From NCBI GenBank assembly GCA_016721605.1, contig JADKHS010000023.1, forward strand, positions 1-37,349: 37,349 nt of DNA, given 5' to 3'. The notes under the pieces are model-generated. The model was not told the DNA's origin. It saw only the letters and a list, made by a program, of their open reading frames with translations, and searched no databases. This DNA comes from Nitrosomonadales bacterium. GTDB lineage: Bacteria > Pseudomonadota > Gammaproteobacteria > Burkholderiales > Gallionellaceae. This document shows, in pieces, positions 19,709 to 28,282 of the stretch (positions within the stretch are counted from its first letter, which is position 1; the number at the start of each line of letters is the position of its first letter). The position numbers and the translations under genes are program-made.

Positions 19709-20199
19709 TTAAAGTTTTAAAATGCGATCGCCGCGCCCAATGCCGGACGCGCCGGTACGCACGGTTTCCAAGATTAGGCTGCGGTCTATAGCTTGCAAGA
19801 AGCTTTCCAGCTTGTGGCCGGTACCGGTTAATTGAATGGTGTAAGTTTTGTCAGATACATCAATAATGCACCCGCGGAAAATATCCGTCATGCGCTTCAT
19901 CTCCTCGCGCACTACACCCTCCGCACGCACTTTCACCAACATTAGCTCGCGCTCCAGATGTTCGCCTTCGCTCAGGTCCATCACCGCAACGACCTCAATC
20001 AGCTTATTGAGCTGCTTGTAAATTTGCTCGATCACTTCGTCAGAACCACTGGTTACTATAGTCATACGCGACAGAGTGGCATCTTCTGTGGGTGACACAG
20101 TGAGCGACTCGATGTTGTAGCCGCGCGCTGAAAACAACCCAGAAAACGCGACAAGGCGCCCGCCTCATTTTCCAGCAACAGGGAAATAATATGCCGCAT
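19709..20199 (-). CDS. ilvH: Acetolactate synthase small (regulatory) subunit, frameshift near the N-terminus
   Basis: ACT-domain regulatory subunit that confers valine feedback control on IlvB. The start MRHIISLLLENEAGALSRF is at ATG 20199 and overlaps the ilvB stop (TAATG), preceded by GGAGG. The frame breaks at the four-A run 20153-20156; one extra base restores SRFSGLFSARGYNIES and the rest reads to 19709, giving 163 residues, the family length. As read, only the 142-residue portion from the GTG/ATG-like start near 20137 is open, which would lose the first ACT beta strand. It is in operon with ilvB and ilvC. Confidence 0.91.
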
Positions 20200-21905
20200 T
20201 ACAAATCCTCCGCCAGAATCACTTCAGACAAGCCCTTACCACCCTGTACCATGGGGAATACGTTCTCAGTCTGGTCTGTTATGAAATCCATGAATACCAG
20301 TTGTTGCTTACGCCCAAATGCTTCTTTCAATGCAGGCTCCACATCTGATGGCTTCTCAATGCGCATACCAACATGACCATAAGCTTCCGCCAGCTTCACA
20401 AAATCGGGCAGCGCATCCATATAAGATTCGGCATAACGGTTACCATGGAAGAACTGCTGCCACTGGCGCACCATCCCTAGATAACGGTTATTTAACATGA
20501 TAATTTTGAGTGGCAATTGAAATTGTTTACAGGTAGAGAGCTCCTGAATACACATTTGAATACTGCCTTCTCCAGTAACGCACGCTACATGCGCATCTGG
20601 ATGAGCTAATTGCACACCCATTGCGGCGGGTAAACCGAAGCCCATGGTGCCTAGCCCGCCAGAGTTAATCCAGCGACGCGGCTTATCAAATTTGTAATAC
20701 TGCGCTGCCCACATCTGATGCTGTCCAACATCGGAGGTGATGAAAGCATCGCCCTGGGTAACTTCATACAGCTTTTCGATCACAAACTGGGGCTTAATTA
20801 TCTCATCCGAATTTTTGTAGACAAGGCTATTCTTACCGCGCCATTCCTTAATTTGGGCCCACCACGGCGCAATCGCCTGCTGATCAGGCTTTTCCTTGCT
20901 ACCGTGCAACTCTGCCAGCAGATCATTCAACACATGAGCCACATCGCCGACGATGGGTAAATCCACCTTCACCCGCTTAGAAATTGAGGAAGGATCAATA
21001 TCGATGTGAATGATCTTACGTTTTTCCTGACTAAAGTGCTTAACATTACCCACCACACGATCATCAAAACGTGCTCCCACGGCCAGCAGCACATCACAAT
21101 ACTGCATCCCCATGTTTGCTTCATACGTACCATGCATGCCCAACATTCCAACAAATTGCTTATCTGTCGCCGGATAGCCACCCAAACCCATCAAAGTATT
21201 GGTACAGGGGAAACCCAGCAAACGCACCAATTCAGTCAATTGCTTAGACGCATCAGCCAGGATCACGCCGCCACCCGCATAAATCATCGGCCGTTTGGCT
21301 GCCAGCAGCAACTGCACAGCATTTTTGATCTGCCCCAAGTCGCTATGCTGAGCCGGATTATAGGAGCGGATACTCACCGATGTTGGATAGCTGAATTCCG
21401 TTTTTTGACAGGATATATCTTTCGGAATATCCACCAATACTGGCCCTGGGCGACCACTTTTGGCAAGATAGAATGCCTTCTTAATGGTGCTGGCGATTTC
21501 CTTAACGTCTTTAACCAAGAAATTATGCTTCACGCATGGTCGCGTTATGCCAACAGTATCCACTTCCTGAAAAGCATCTTCGCCGATGGCATAAGTCGGC
21601 ACTTGGCCACTGATAATTACCATGGGGATAGAATCCATATAGGCCGTAGCAATGCCTGTAACCGCATTGGTTACCCCGGGGCCAGAGGTGACCAACGCGA
21701 CCCCCACCTTGTCAGTGGAACGTGCGTACCCGTCGGCGGCATGTATTGCAGCCTGCTCATGACGAACTAATATATGTTTAACCTGATCCTGAGTGAACAA
21801 CGCATCGTAAATGTGCAAGACCGCACCACCAGGGTACCCGAACACATATTCAGCCCCCTCTTCCTGCAAACATCTAATGGTTATTTCCGCGCCCGTCAGT
21901 TCCAT
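20199..21905 (-). CDS. ilvB: Acetolactate synthase large (catalytic) subunit
   Basis: ThDP-, FAD- and magnesium-dependent synthase, first common step of branched-chain amino acid synthesis. 568 residues. It carries the N-terminal ThDP domain with catalytic Glu50 (VRHEQAAIHAADGYA), central FAD domain (AVGARFDDRVVGNV) and C-terminal ThDP domain with the diphosphate motif GEGSIQM...NNRYLGMVRQW. It starts the ilvB-ilvH-ilvC-psd-pssA cluster. The 286 bases upstream separate it from a divergent sigma-factor gene; no leader peptide with runs of Leu/Val/Ile codons was recognised. Confidence 0.96.
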   Translation of the reverse strand: MELTGAEITIRCLQEEGAEYVFGYPGGAVLHIYDALFTQDQVKHILVRHEQAAIHAADGYARSTDKVGVALVTSGPGVTNAVTGIATAYMDSIPMVIISGQVPTYAIGEDAFQEVDTVGITRPCVKHNFLVKDVKEIASTIKKAFYLAKSGRPGPVLVDIPKDISCQKTEFSYPTSVSIRSYNPAQHSDLGQIKNAVQLLLAAKRPMIYAGGGVILADASKQLTELVRLLGFPCTNTLMGLGGYPATDKQFVGMLGMHGTYEANMGMQYCDVLLAVGARFDDRVVGNVKHFSQEKRKIIHIDIDPSSISKRVKVDLPIVGDVAHVLNDLLAELHGSKEKPDQQAIAPWWAQIKEWRGKNSLVYKNSDEIIKPQFVIEKLYEVTQGDAFITSDVGQHQMWAAQYYKFDKPRRWINSGGLGTMGFGLPAAMGVQLAHPDAHVACVTGEGSIQMCIQELSTCKQFQLPLKIIMLNNRYLGMVRQWQQFFHGNRYAESYMDALPDFVKLAEAYGHVGMRIEKPSDVEPALKEAFGRKQQLVFMDFITDQTENVFPMVQGGKGLSEVILAEDL

Positions 21906-22191
21906 GTCAAACTACCCTAGCAAACAATAATTAAAGAACCGCGCAAGATAAAGGTTAGACGCATTTTGGTCAACCCCCACGCCAGAACGGGGTTAACAAT
22001 TATCTATTGATTTATGATGAAATTTGTTAGCATTCGTCACTCATTAATTTAGCAAGATATCTACAGAACTAAAATCTCATCCCAATTGCAATGCTGTCCA
22101 AAAATCTACTTGCTTACATATCAAAGACATGTAGCGCCATGTGATTTTTTCACACCTTGCATTTGGAATTTGGGTAACCCTTGAATTTTCA

Positions 22192-22802
22192 ATGTTACCC
22201 AGTAGTTATTACCCATCAGGGGAGCATTTCAAACTGGCCAGCCACGACGAACTTTCCAAATTTCTCGCTGAAACCGAACGTCGCGCCTACAAACAAGCAT
22301 TGTTCGCGATACGTAACGAACATGTGGCGCTAGATATCGTACAGGACTCTATGCTAAGCTTGCCGAAAAATATGGCAATAAGCCCGCCAATGAGCTACCT
22401 ATGTTGTTTCAGCGTATCTTACAAAACACCATTCGTGACCATTGCCGAAGACAGAAAGTGCGCTCCAGATGGGTTTCGCTGATGTCCTCGCTGATTCCAC
22501 AGCACGAAGAAGCTGAATATGAGCCACTGGACACCCTTCAGGACGACGACAACAATAGCCAAGGACTTGCTCCTGATGCATCATTTGAGCAATCCCAACT
22601 TATTGCTCTGATTGAAGAAGCATTAATCGTTCTCCCAGCACGTCAACGTGAGGCATTCCTGTTGCGTTACTGGGAGGATATGGATACTACAGAAACAGCG
22701 GCGATCATGGGTTGCACAGAAGGCAGTGTCAAAACACACTGCTCACGCGCTACTCATAGCCTCGCGGCCATTTTGAGGAAAAAAGGAGTTCACTTGCCAT
22801 GA
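22192..22802 (+). pseudogene. ECF-type RNA polymerase sigma factor, one frameshift as read
   Basis: Sigma-70 family factor of the extracytoplasmic-function type, about 203 residues when corrected. Region 2 (TERRAYKQALFAIRNEHVALDIVQDSML) is in one frame; the rest (KLAEKYGNKPANELPMLFQ, NTIRDHCRRQK, then region 4 LPARQREAFLLRYWEDMDTTE and EGSVKTHCSRA) is in the next. One extra A at AA 22356-22357 joins them. The start is uncertain: ATG 22192 is used; a GGGGAG at 22219-22224 lies nine bases before an in-frame CTG at 22234, which could also serve. The stop overlaps the DUF3619 gene by ATGA. It is followed by DUF3619 and DUF3106 genes, a set I know from betaproteobacteria next to ilvB. Regulon unknown. 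Confidence 0.85.
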
Positions 22803-23143
22803 AAAAAAATGAACTGAGCCATGGAGATATCAAACAATTACTTAACCATTCCGCCGCGCAGCTCGACAAACCCACGCTGACTCGCCTGCACCAGGCGCGA
22901 GAGCAAGCCATGGCACGCTATGCTACTCATTATATAGAACCGGTATTTGCCCGGACTGGGCATGCTGTATGGCATGCTTTCGGTACACAGCACAAATCAC
23001 GCTTGTGGGCCGCCACTTTATTAGTTGCACTTATTCTGTTCAGCGCTACCGCTTATTGGAATCAAAATGCAAAATCTGATACAACCGACGTAGATATCGC
23101 CATTCTGACTGATGATTTGCCCATACACTTTTACGTTGACTGA
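22799..23143 (+). CDS. DUF3619 family single-span membrane protein, possible anti-sigma factor
   Basis: 114 residues. The N-terminal half (LSHGDIKQLLNHSAAQLDKPTLTRLHQARE) fits DUF3619, a family of unknown function mainly in betaproteobacteria. One hydrophobic helix at about residues 77-93 (LWAATLLVALILFSATAYW) separates a roughly 75-residue N-terminal part from a short acidic C-terminal tail (TDVDIAILTDDLPIHFYVD). Its start overlaps the sigma-factor stop (ATGA). A small single-span protein coupled to an ECF sigma gene is the usual layout of an anti-sigma factor; that role is inference, and no zinc-binding ZAS motif is present. Confidence 0.85.
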   Translation: MKKNELSHGDIKQLLNHSAAQLDKPTLTRLHQAREQAMARYATHYIEPVFARTGHAVWHAFGTQHKSRLWAATLLVALILFSATAYWNQNAKSDTTDVDIAILTDDLPIHFYVD

Positions 23144-23151
23144 TACAAATC

Positions 23152-23562
23152 ATGTACCTAATCCACCATCACCTGCTCGCATTCAGCATAACCTTATTTT
23201 TATTTCTGCCAGCAATAGCTGGGGCACAGACATGGGAAAATCTCACCCCAATACAACAAGAGGCACTCGCTCCGCTCTCTCAACAATGGAATACGCTGCA
23301 AACACTACAGCAGCAACGCCTCATCAATTTGGCGAAACGCTATCCACAGCTTGATGCAACAAAGAAACAACGCCTGCATAACAGACTGGAAAAATGGAGC
23401 AAGCTAACACCCGAACAGCGCGACCGTGCCCGTGAAAAATTCCAAGCATTTAGCAAAGTTCCTTTAGAAAAACGCGAACAGGTCAAACAAATGGTTCGCC
23501 AACATGAAGCTGAGAAGTTGAACACACCGGCTGCCCCCCCTCCACTAGCCAATATGCCATAA
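23152..23562 (+). CDS. DUF3106 family secreted protein
   Basis: 136 residues with a Sec signal peptide (residues 1-25, probable cut after AIAGA). The mature part is helical and charged, with repeated WxxLTPEQRxxxxxxxxxWxxL-like units: WENLTPIQQEALAPLSQQW, then KRYPQLDATKKQRLHNRLEKW and SKLTPEQRDRAREKFQAF. This repeat pattern is that of DUF3106, and resembles the Trp-rich helical repeats of CpxP/Spy-like periplasmic proteins only loosely. It begins eight bases after the DUF3619 stop and is likely the third gene of the sigma operon. Function unknown; a periplasmic stress-response role is inference. Confidence 0.85.
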   Translation: MYLIHHHLLAFSITLFLFLPAIAGAQTWENLTPIQQEALAPLSQQWNTLQTLQQQRLINLAKRYPQLDATKKQRLHNRLEKWSKLTPEQRDRAREKFQAFSKVPLEKREQVKQMVRQHEAEKLNTPAAPPPLANMP

Positions 23563-23584
23563 AATTTATCACCATGTGTCTTAA

Positions 23585-23609
23585 GGGCACCTCTAAAAAT
23601 TCAGATTTC
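23585..23609 (+). repeat. Dispersed GGGCAC(N2)CTAAAAATT repeat end, copy 1
   Basis: GGGCACCTCTAAAAATTCAG followed by ATTTC. A near-identical sequence occurs inverted at 30736-30759 and shorter versions at 28849 and 30640. It looks like the terminus of a small mobile element; no partner end was found close by. Confidence 0.55.
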
Positions 23610-23641
23610 CAAGTTGTTAGCTCCTTATGCCGCAACAAGGC

Positions 23642-23788
23642 AGATTCAAGCTCAAAGTGCAACACAAGTTGCAACAAGGATTTTTATTGCCTTTTTAAAT
23701 TTGATTGATACTTCTGACAGCATCAACCCCTTGGTCTTTATGCAATAAAGCTGAATTGGCAATGTGTTGCACTTCGAACTTGAATCCT
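23642..23788. mobile_element. Mini-element (MITE-like) with 25-base inverted ends, IS30-like
   Basis: The left end at 23642-23666 (AGATTCAAGCTCAAAGTGCA, then ACACA) is repeated inverted at 23763-23788, with 22 of 25 bases matching. The roughly 95 bases between hold no transposase. The right end plus the next 11 bases recur at 34582-34617. The ends resemble inverted repeats of IS30-family elements as I remember them; that family assignment is from memory. Confidence 0.55.
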
Positions 23789-23942
23789 CCAATTCCGTCA
23801 AAATGCGGCACTACACTATTTTTCTGTAATGCGCGTGGAGTTGGGGTGGGTAAATAGGTGATGGAATAAATGGTTATAATGAGCGACAAGGGATTGGGCT
23901 TTGATTTTATCAGCCCAAGCTACCGTGTTCAAAACACCTCCA

Positions 23943-24470
23943 ATGAAGACACAAATGATAAACAACACAAAATACTTTGCTGTAATTTTTGCTTCAATTA
24001 TTTCTATGTGTGGATGTGCAACGGTTGACACTTTTCAAAAAATGAACTCATACGAAAGAGCGCAATATGTCTGCTCAAGGGATAGCTACTACGAACGCTT
24101 GCGCAATGATGAGTCAAGCCAAGAAGCCAGAATTGACGATATTAGCAGCGCTTTAACGCGGGGCTATCGTGTGCATAAATCATGCAAAACCGTAAAAGTA
24201 GAGAAGCCTGGCACTGTCTCCTGCACATCTAATGGCGTAGGAACCCGCATAAACACCGATTGCAAACAAAACACAAATACAACTTATGAAAATGTTTGTA
24301 CTGAAACACCGGTATCTATCGATGCAAATTTGGAAAAAGGGAATCTTAAGGTATCCAGAGATCTGATGGAAAGGGCCAAGATCGAAAAAAATAAAATATA
24401 CAGTCTTTGCTATTCATTGGTTGAACCGATGTCCGCTGAGCAAGCCTTTAGCTATTACAAAAACAGATGA
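23943..24470 (+). CDS. Cysteine-rich putative lipoprotein, unknown function
   Basis: 175 residues from ATG 23943 (an ATG at 23955 is also possible). The N-terminus has a basic start, a hydrophobic stretch (FAVIFASIISM) and a lipobox-like CGCATV, so export and lipidation are likely. The mature part has seven Cys including the lipidated one, a hydrophilic Asn/Thr/Lys-rich centre (TDCKQNTNTTYENVCTETP) and a C-terminal region with MERAKIEKNKIYSLCYSL. I do not recognise a family. Base composition is more AT-rich than its neighbours and it sits next to a mobile remnant, so horizontal origin is possible. Confidence 0.7.
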   Translation: MKTQMINNTKYFAVIFASIISMCGCATVDTFQKMNSYERAQYVCSRDSYYERLRNDESSQEARIDDISSALTRGYRVHKSCKTVKVEKPGTVSCTSNGVGTRINTDCKQNTNTTYENVCTETPVSIDANLEKGNLKVSRDLMERAKIEKNKIYSLCYSLVEPMSAEQAFSYYKNR

Positions 24471-24486
24471 ACGGATCCTAGCCTGG

Positions 24487-24502
24487 CAGCCCGGTTGGGC
24501 TG
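24487..24502. other. Small hairpin after the lipoprotein gene
   Basis: CAGCCC-GGTT-GGGCTG, six-base perfect arms, 17 bases after the lipoprotein stop. The sequence after it is A-rich rather than T-rich, so terminator activity on the plus strand is doubtful. Confidence 0.35.
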
Positions 24503-24539
24503 ATGAAATAAAACCCCAACCCTCCTGAAACGATAGTAA

Positions 24540-24944
24540 ATGGCCTCAGATTTATCTTTTGTCGAATACGTCTGCGATCAAATGAGCGTAGCCGGAATAA
24601 TTGCGTTCCGAAAGATGTTTGGTGAGTACGCGATTTACTGCGGGGGAAAGGTCGTCGCCCTGGTTTGCGACAATCAATTGTTCGTGAAACCAACATTTGG
24701 CGGACGCTCTTTTGTTGAGCGAGTCACCGAAATGCCGCCGTATCTAGGCGCCAAGGCGCATTTTTTGATCGGGGACGAACTAGACAACCGCGAATGGATA
24801 TCCAAGCTCATCAGGATTACTGAGAGTGAGCTTCCACTCCCGAAACCCAAGAAGCCAAAGCGCCCAAAAAATAAAAAATCAGCTACTGCCTTGGTTGCAA
24901 AAAACATTAGTCACTTCCGCACTGCAAAGGGCACTGTACGATAA
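24540..24944 (+). CDS. TfoX/Sxy N-terminal domain protein
   Basis: 134 residues. Residues 1-100 match the TfoX N-terminal domain: FVEYVCDQMS, the conserved RKMFGEYAIYCGGKVVALVCDNQLFVKPT and the C-terminal helix WISKLIRITESELPLPK. The tail is Lys/Pro-rich (KPKKPKRPKNKKS). It has no TfoX C-terminal domain, so it is the short single-domain form whose function is not established; full TfoX/Sxy proteins activate competence genes with CRP. It is convergent with nnrS and stands alone. Confidence 0.85.
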   Translation: MASDLSFVEYVCDQMSVAGIIAFRKMFGEYAIYCGGKVVALVCDNQLFVKPTFGGRSFVERVTEMPPYLGAKAHFLIGDELDNREWISKLIRITESELPLPKPKKPKRPKNKKSATALVAKNISHFRTAKGTVR

Positions 24945-25018
24945 AACTGCGCACTAGGCGTGTTGATTGATGAAACCGCTTTCCTCAAACCGGTCGACAT
25001 GAGTATTCATAATGCAGC

Positions 25019-26248
25019 TCAACCGGGACGGCCATCGGTACGTGGTCGCCAGTAGACTGGTAAATAACGCACCACCCAAGACCCAAAACATGCCAGCCAA
25101 ACTGTTCCGGCAGCAAAATATAGCCAATATCCTGCTTGCATGGGGAGCATGTCCGCCAGCACGCGTAACATGGCGACAAGCTGCAACCCCATAAACATCA
25201 AATTAATCGGGTTATCTACTTTCATCGGCAGTCCAGAATGGCCGAGAGTAACGCGTGTGGCCATACCGATCAGCAAAGTGGAGAAGCAGCCTATGGTCAG
25301 TGCATGTAATGGCGCAAGTCCCCAGATAACGATTTTGCCATCGCTGATGAATAACACAAAGCTTTGCACGGTGAACAGCAGCATGGCGATGCCAAGCCAG
25401 GCAAAACCGATGTGCAATACGCCCAGCAGTGGGAGTTTCAGGCTGCGGCGCAATCCCCAGCTGTGCGTCAAATGGAGTGCCACGATAGCCAGTGGCGCGT
25501 CGCATAGCCAAAGCCAGGCAAATGCATCATTGATTTGCAGCAGACCATGCCCCGCGCTGGCAACCAACATGACCCACCAAGCCCAATACGGACTCGGGAT
25601 ATAGTTATGCGTTAGCGCACTGGCGGTGAAGAATGGAATCATGCGATGCGCAACACTGGAAAATACCGGTAACAAAAATAGCCACAGTCCTCCTTGAATA
25701 GAGAAACGCAACCATGCTGTGTTGCCACGCAATAACCACATAAGGTAGGCGACGAGCCCACACCAACCGAAACTCAGTGCAATGAAAATGATTTGTGGGT
25801 GGCGTTTGTTTTGGTGCGACGTATCAAGCAATACGCGTAACAGTGCATACAGTGCCAAGATCCATCCCGATAGCGTGCTGAAAATGGCGACAATCAGTAG
25901 CGTATGACTCATCAATAGCCCGATATAGAAACTGACAGCCCCCAGCATGAGCAACGCAAAGGCGGGCACATATCGATGTGGCGGAATTTCACCACCTTTC
26001 ATCCAACGTGGATAGGTGGTCATTAAAAAACCGAACATGAAAAACGGAAACAGGCCGTAGATCATTAACCATGCATGCGCAGCATTGGGCGCAATTGTCC
26101 AAGGTATGGGATGCCAGAGCACACCATATCTTGTCACCAATTCAGTTAATAACCACACCATCACGGCAAGTGCTTGCAGCGCGCCGCCGAAGAACATGAC
26201 ACGGTGCGGTGCGGCACTAAAGATATGCCATCGCTTTAAAATTATCAT
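25019..26248 (-). CDS. NnrS family membrane protein
   Basis: 409 residues, almost entirely hydrophobic, with about twelve predicted membrane helices. N-terminal RVMFFGGALQALAVMVWLL, HAWLMIYGLFPFFMFGFLMTT and PRW, and the central HALTIGCFSTLLIGMATRVTLGHSG are hallmark NnrS stretches. Members are heme- and copper-containing membrane proteins linked to nitric oxide or nitrosative-stress handling. No nirK, norB or nnrR gene is nearby. It is divergent from phrB across a 219-base gap in which I could not find a convincing FNR/NnrR-type box. Confidence 0.9.
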   Translation of the reverse strand: MIILKRWHIFSAAPHRVMFFGGALQALAVMVWLLTELVTRYGVLWHPIPWTIAPNAAHAWLMIYGLFPFFMFGFLMTTYPRWMKGGEIPPHRYVPAFALLMLGAVSFYIGLLMSHTLLIVAIFSTLSGWILALYALLRVLLDTSHQNKRHPQIIFIALSFGWCGLVAYLMWLLRGNTAWLRFSIQGGLWLFLLPVFSSVAHRMIPFFTASALTHNYIPSPYWAWWVMLVASAGHGLLQINDAFAWLWLCDAPLAIVALHLTHSWGLRRSLKLPLLGVLHIGFAWLGIAMLLFTVQSFVLFISDGKIVIWGLAPLHALTIGCFSTLLIGMATRVTLGHSGLPMKVDNPINLMFMGLQLVAMLRVLADMLPMQAGYWLYFAAGTVWLACFGSWVVRYLPVYWRPRTDGRPG

Positions 26249-26467
26249 AAATTCGTGGGTTTATCTGCACTCGATAACGCAGCGTAATGGTGCGTTAGCT
26301 GATGTTTCCCTTGGGCATTTTTGGATAAATTTATACATATCGATATTCTACCCGGTGCGATTCATTAAACCCAGCAACAGACTGGATTTGCGATTGATGT
26401 GGCCTGAAGGCATGATGGCAAACCAACGGCTTTATTTTGTGATACCGACCAACCCTGAACTTAACCC

Positions 26468-28001
26468 ATGCCACATTACGACAAATCACTCGTCTGGTTT
26501 CGCCGCGATTTGCGCTGTGATGACCATGCTGCCCTGCATTACGCGCTCAAAGAGAGCCGCCTGGTGTTTTGTGCTTTCATTTTTGATAAACAAATCCTGG
26601 ATCCGCTTTTGGCTTGTGGTACGCGAGCGGATCGCCGGGTGGACTTTATCCACGCCAGCCTGCAATCGCTCGATGATGAATTAAAGAGGCGCGGCGGCGC
26701 CCTGATTGTGCGCCATGCCGATGCGGTTGCCGTCATACCTGAGCTTGCGCAAGAACTTAGCATTGATGCGGTATTCGTCAATCATGACTACGAACCGCAG
26801 GCAATCACACGCGACAACACGGTAGAAAAACATCTCAAGGCTGATGGCCGTGCCTGGCATAGTTATAAGGACCAGGTGATTTTCGAAAAGGATGAAGTGC
26901 TATCGCTGGCCGGCAAACCGTTTTCAGTTTTTACCCCTTATAAAAATACCTGGTTAAAGAAGCTTCAATCCACCACTGGATTATTCGATCTCTCTTGCCT
27001 GGCACCCCACGATACCAAAACAGGGCAAGGCAAACTGGCCTCGCCCGCTAAACTTTCACCGATGCCCTCGCTGACAGCCATGGGATTTGAAACAACCAAT
27101 TTATCCAAACTGAGTATTACGCCAGGGATGCAAGGGGCGCAGGCATTGCTGGATGATTTTTTGCCGCGCATGAAAAATTATCGCGATGCGCGTGATTTTC
27201 CGGCAGTAAAAGGGCCATCCTATCTTTCGGTGCATCTGCGTTTTGGTACGATATCGATTCGTGCACTGGCACATCATGCGACACAAGCGATCGCCTCAGG
27301 CCAAGGCGGTGATGGCGCAATGACCTGGCTGTCGGAACTAGTGTGGCGCGACTTTTATTTCATGATCCTGTACCAACATCCACATATCGTACAACGTGCA
27401 TTCAAGCCGGAATATGACCGTATTCAATGGGAGTCTGGCCCCGCGGCGGATGTGGCCTTCACAGCCTGGTGTGAGGGACGCACCGGGTATCCATTGGTTG
27501 ATGCCGCCATGCTTCAGTTGAATCAAACTGGCTATATGCACAACCGGTTGCGCATGGTGACTGCGAGTTTCTTGACCAAAGATTTAGGCATTGATTGGCG
27601 CCGTGGAGAACAATATTTCGCGCTGAAATTAAATGATTTTGATTTGGCCGCAAATAATGGTGGTTGGCAGTGGGCTGCCTCGTCCGGTTGCGATGCCCAG
27701 CCATATTTTCGGATCTTCAATCCGGTTACACAGTCGGAAAAATTCGATGCCGAAGGAAAATTTATACGGCGTTATCTGCCACAATTGGCAAAACTTGATG
27801 CTAGACGCATTCATACACCCTGGCTACTCCTGAAGCAGAACGGATAAAACGGGGATTACCTTAGGTGAAAATTATCCTGCACCGATTGTTATGCACGACC
27901 AAGCACGCCTGAAAACACTGGATCGTTATGCGGTAGTCAAAAATGAACTGCGTTTTACTAATCAAGTAATCAGCGCATTCATGGGTTATAAGATTTTTTA
28001 A
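26468..28001 (+). CDS. phrB: Deoxyribodipyrimidine photolyase, two frameshifts near the C-terminus
   Basis: Class I CPD photolyase using light to split pyrimidine dimers, with an N-terminal antenna domain (SLVWFRRDLRCDDHAAL) and C-terminal FAD domain (WLSELVWRDFYFMILYQHP, GRTGYPLVDAAMLQLNQTGYMHNRLRM, NNGGWQWAASSGCDAQPYFRIFNP). As read the frame stops at 27847 after TPWLLLKQNG. Adding one C at 27829-27830 and one T at 27861-27862 extends it as PEAERIKRGLPLGENYPAPI, then VMHDQARLKTLDRYAVVK, the usual family end, plus about 19 residues (NELRFTNQVISAFMGYKIF) to a stop at 27999-28001. The core enzyme is intact either way. Confidence 0.92.
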
Positions 28002-28012
28002 GGGATGCATCT

Positions 28013-28043
28013 AAAAACCCCCCGGCTTCGCCGGAGGTTTTTT
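28013..28043. terminator. Bidirectional rho-independent terminator between phrB and the small-peptide genes
   Basis: A GC-rich stem (CCCCCGGC-TTCG-GCCGGAGG) is flanked by five A on the left and six T on the right, so it can end transcription from phrB (plus) and from the first small-peptide gene (minus). Confidence 0.85.
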
Positions 28044-28045
28044 AA

Positions 28046-28202
28046 TTATTTTTTCAAGCCACTAATACAAGCCTGAATTTTTGCATGGTCACCAGCATGA
28101 GTTTTTTGGCAATCTGCTGCCGACTGAGGGTACTTGTTGCGTATGACGGCAAAGCAACAAAAACTGCCACAGCAAAACCAGCATATCCATAAAATTTTTC
28201 AT
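28046..28202 (-). pseudogene. Tiny secreted Cys/His peptide, copy 1, two frameshifts as read
   Basis: Duplicate of the gene at 28283-28438. The start is ATG 28202 with AAAGGAAAT before it. Adding one base at the four-A run 28174-28177 and one at TT 28137-28138 gives a 52-residue protein: signal peptide MKNFMDMLVFAVAVFVALPSYA cut after SYA, then a 30-residue mature peptide starting NKYPQSAAD with C-x3-H-x3-H-x5-C (CQKTHAGDHAKIQAC) and ending GLKK. As read it shifts frame after residue 9. The corrected mature sequence is very close to copy 2, which argues for recent function or for sequence error rather than long decay. No named family recognised. Confidence 0.75.
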
Positions 28203-28246
28203 AAATTAATTTCCTTTAATTTATTGGCTCTTACTAAAGAGCACAC

Positions 28247-28275
28247 CCAAAAACCCTCCAGCTTTGCCGGAGGGT
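28247..28275 (-). terminator. Rho-independent terminator after small-peptide copy 2
   Basis: On the minus strand CCCTCCGGC-AAA-GCTGGAGGG is followed by five T, seven bases after the stop of the gene at 28283. It is a diverged copy of the terminator at 28013-28043, so the duplicated unit includes gene plus terminator. Confidence 0.8.
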
Positions 28276-28282
28276 TGTCTAA

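Larger units (their letters stand above)
23563..23942. other. Non-coding stretch with repeat remnants
   Basis: 380 bases with no gene. It contains a GGGCAC-type repeat end (23585-23609) and an IS30-like mini-element (23642-23788), listed separately. The last 150 bases are AT-rich and probably hold the promoter of the following lipoprotein gene. Confidence 0.6.

Noticed and set aside
21006..21770. Long open frame on the plus strand (254 codons)
   Set aside because: It is antisense to the intact ilvB gene, has no family resemblance and mirrors the codon bias of ilvB.
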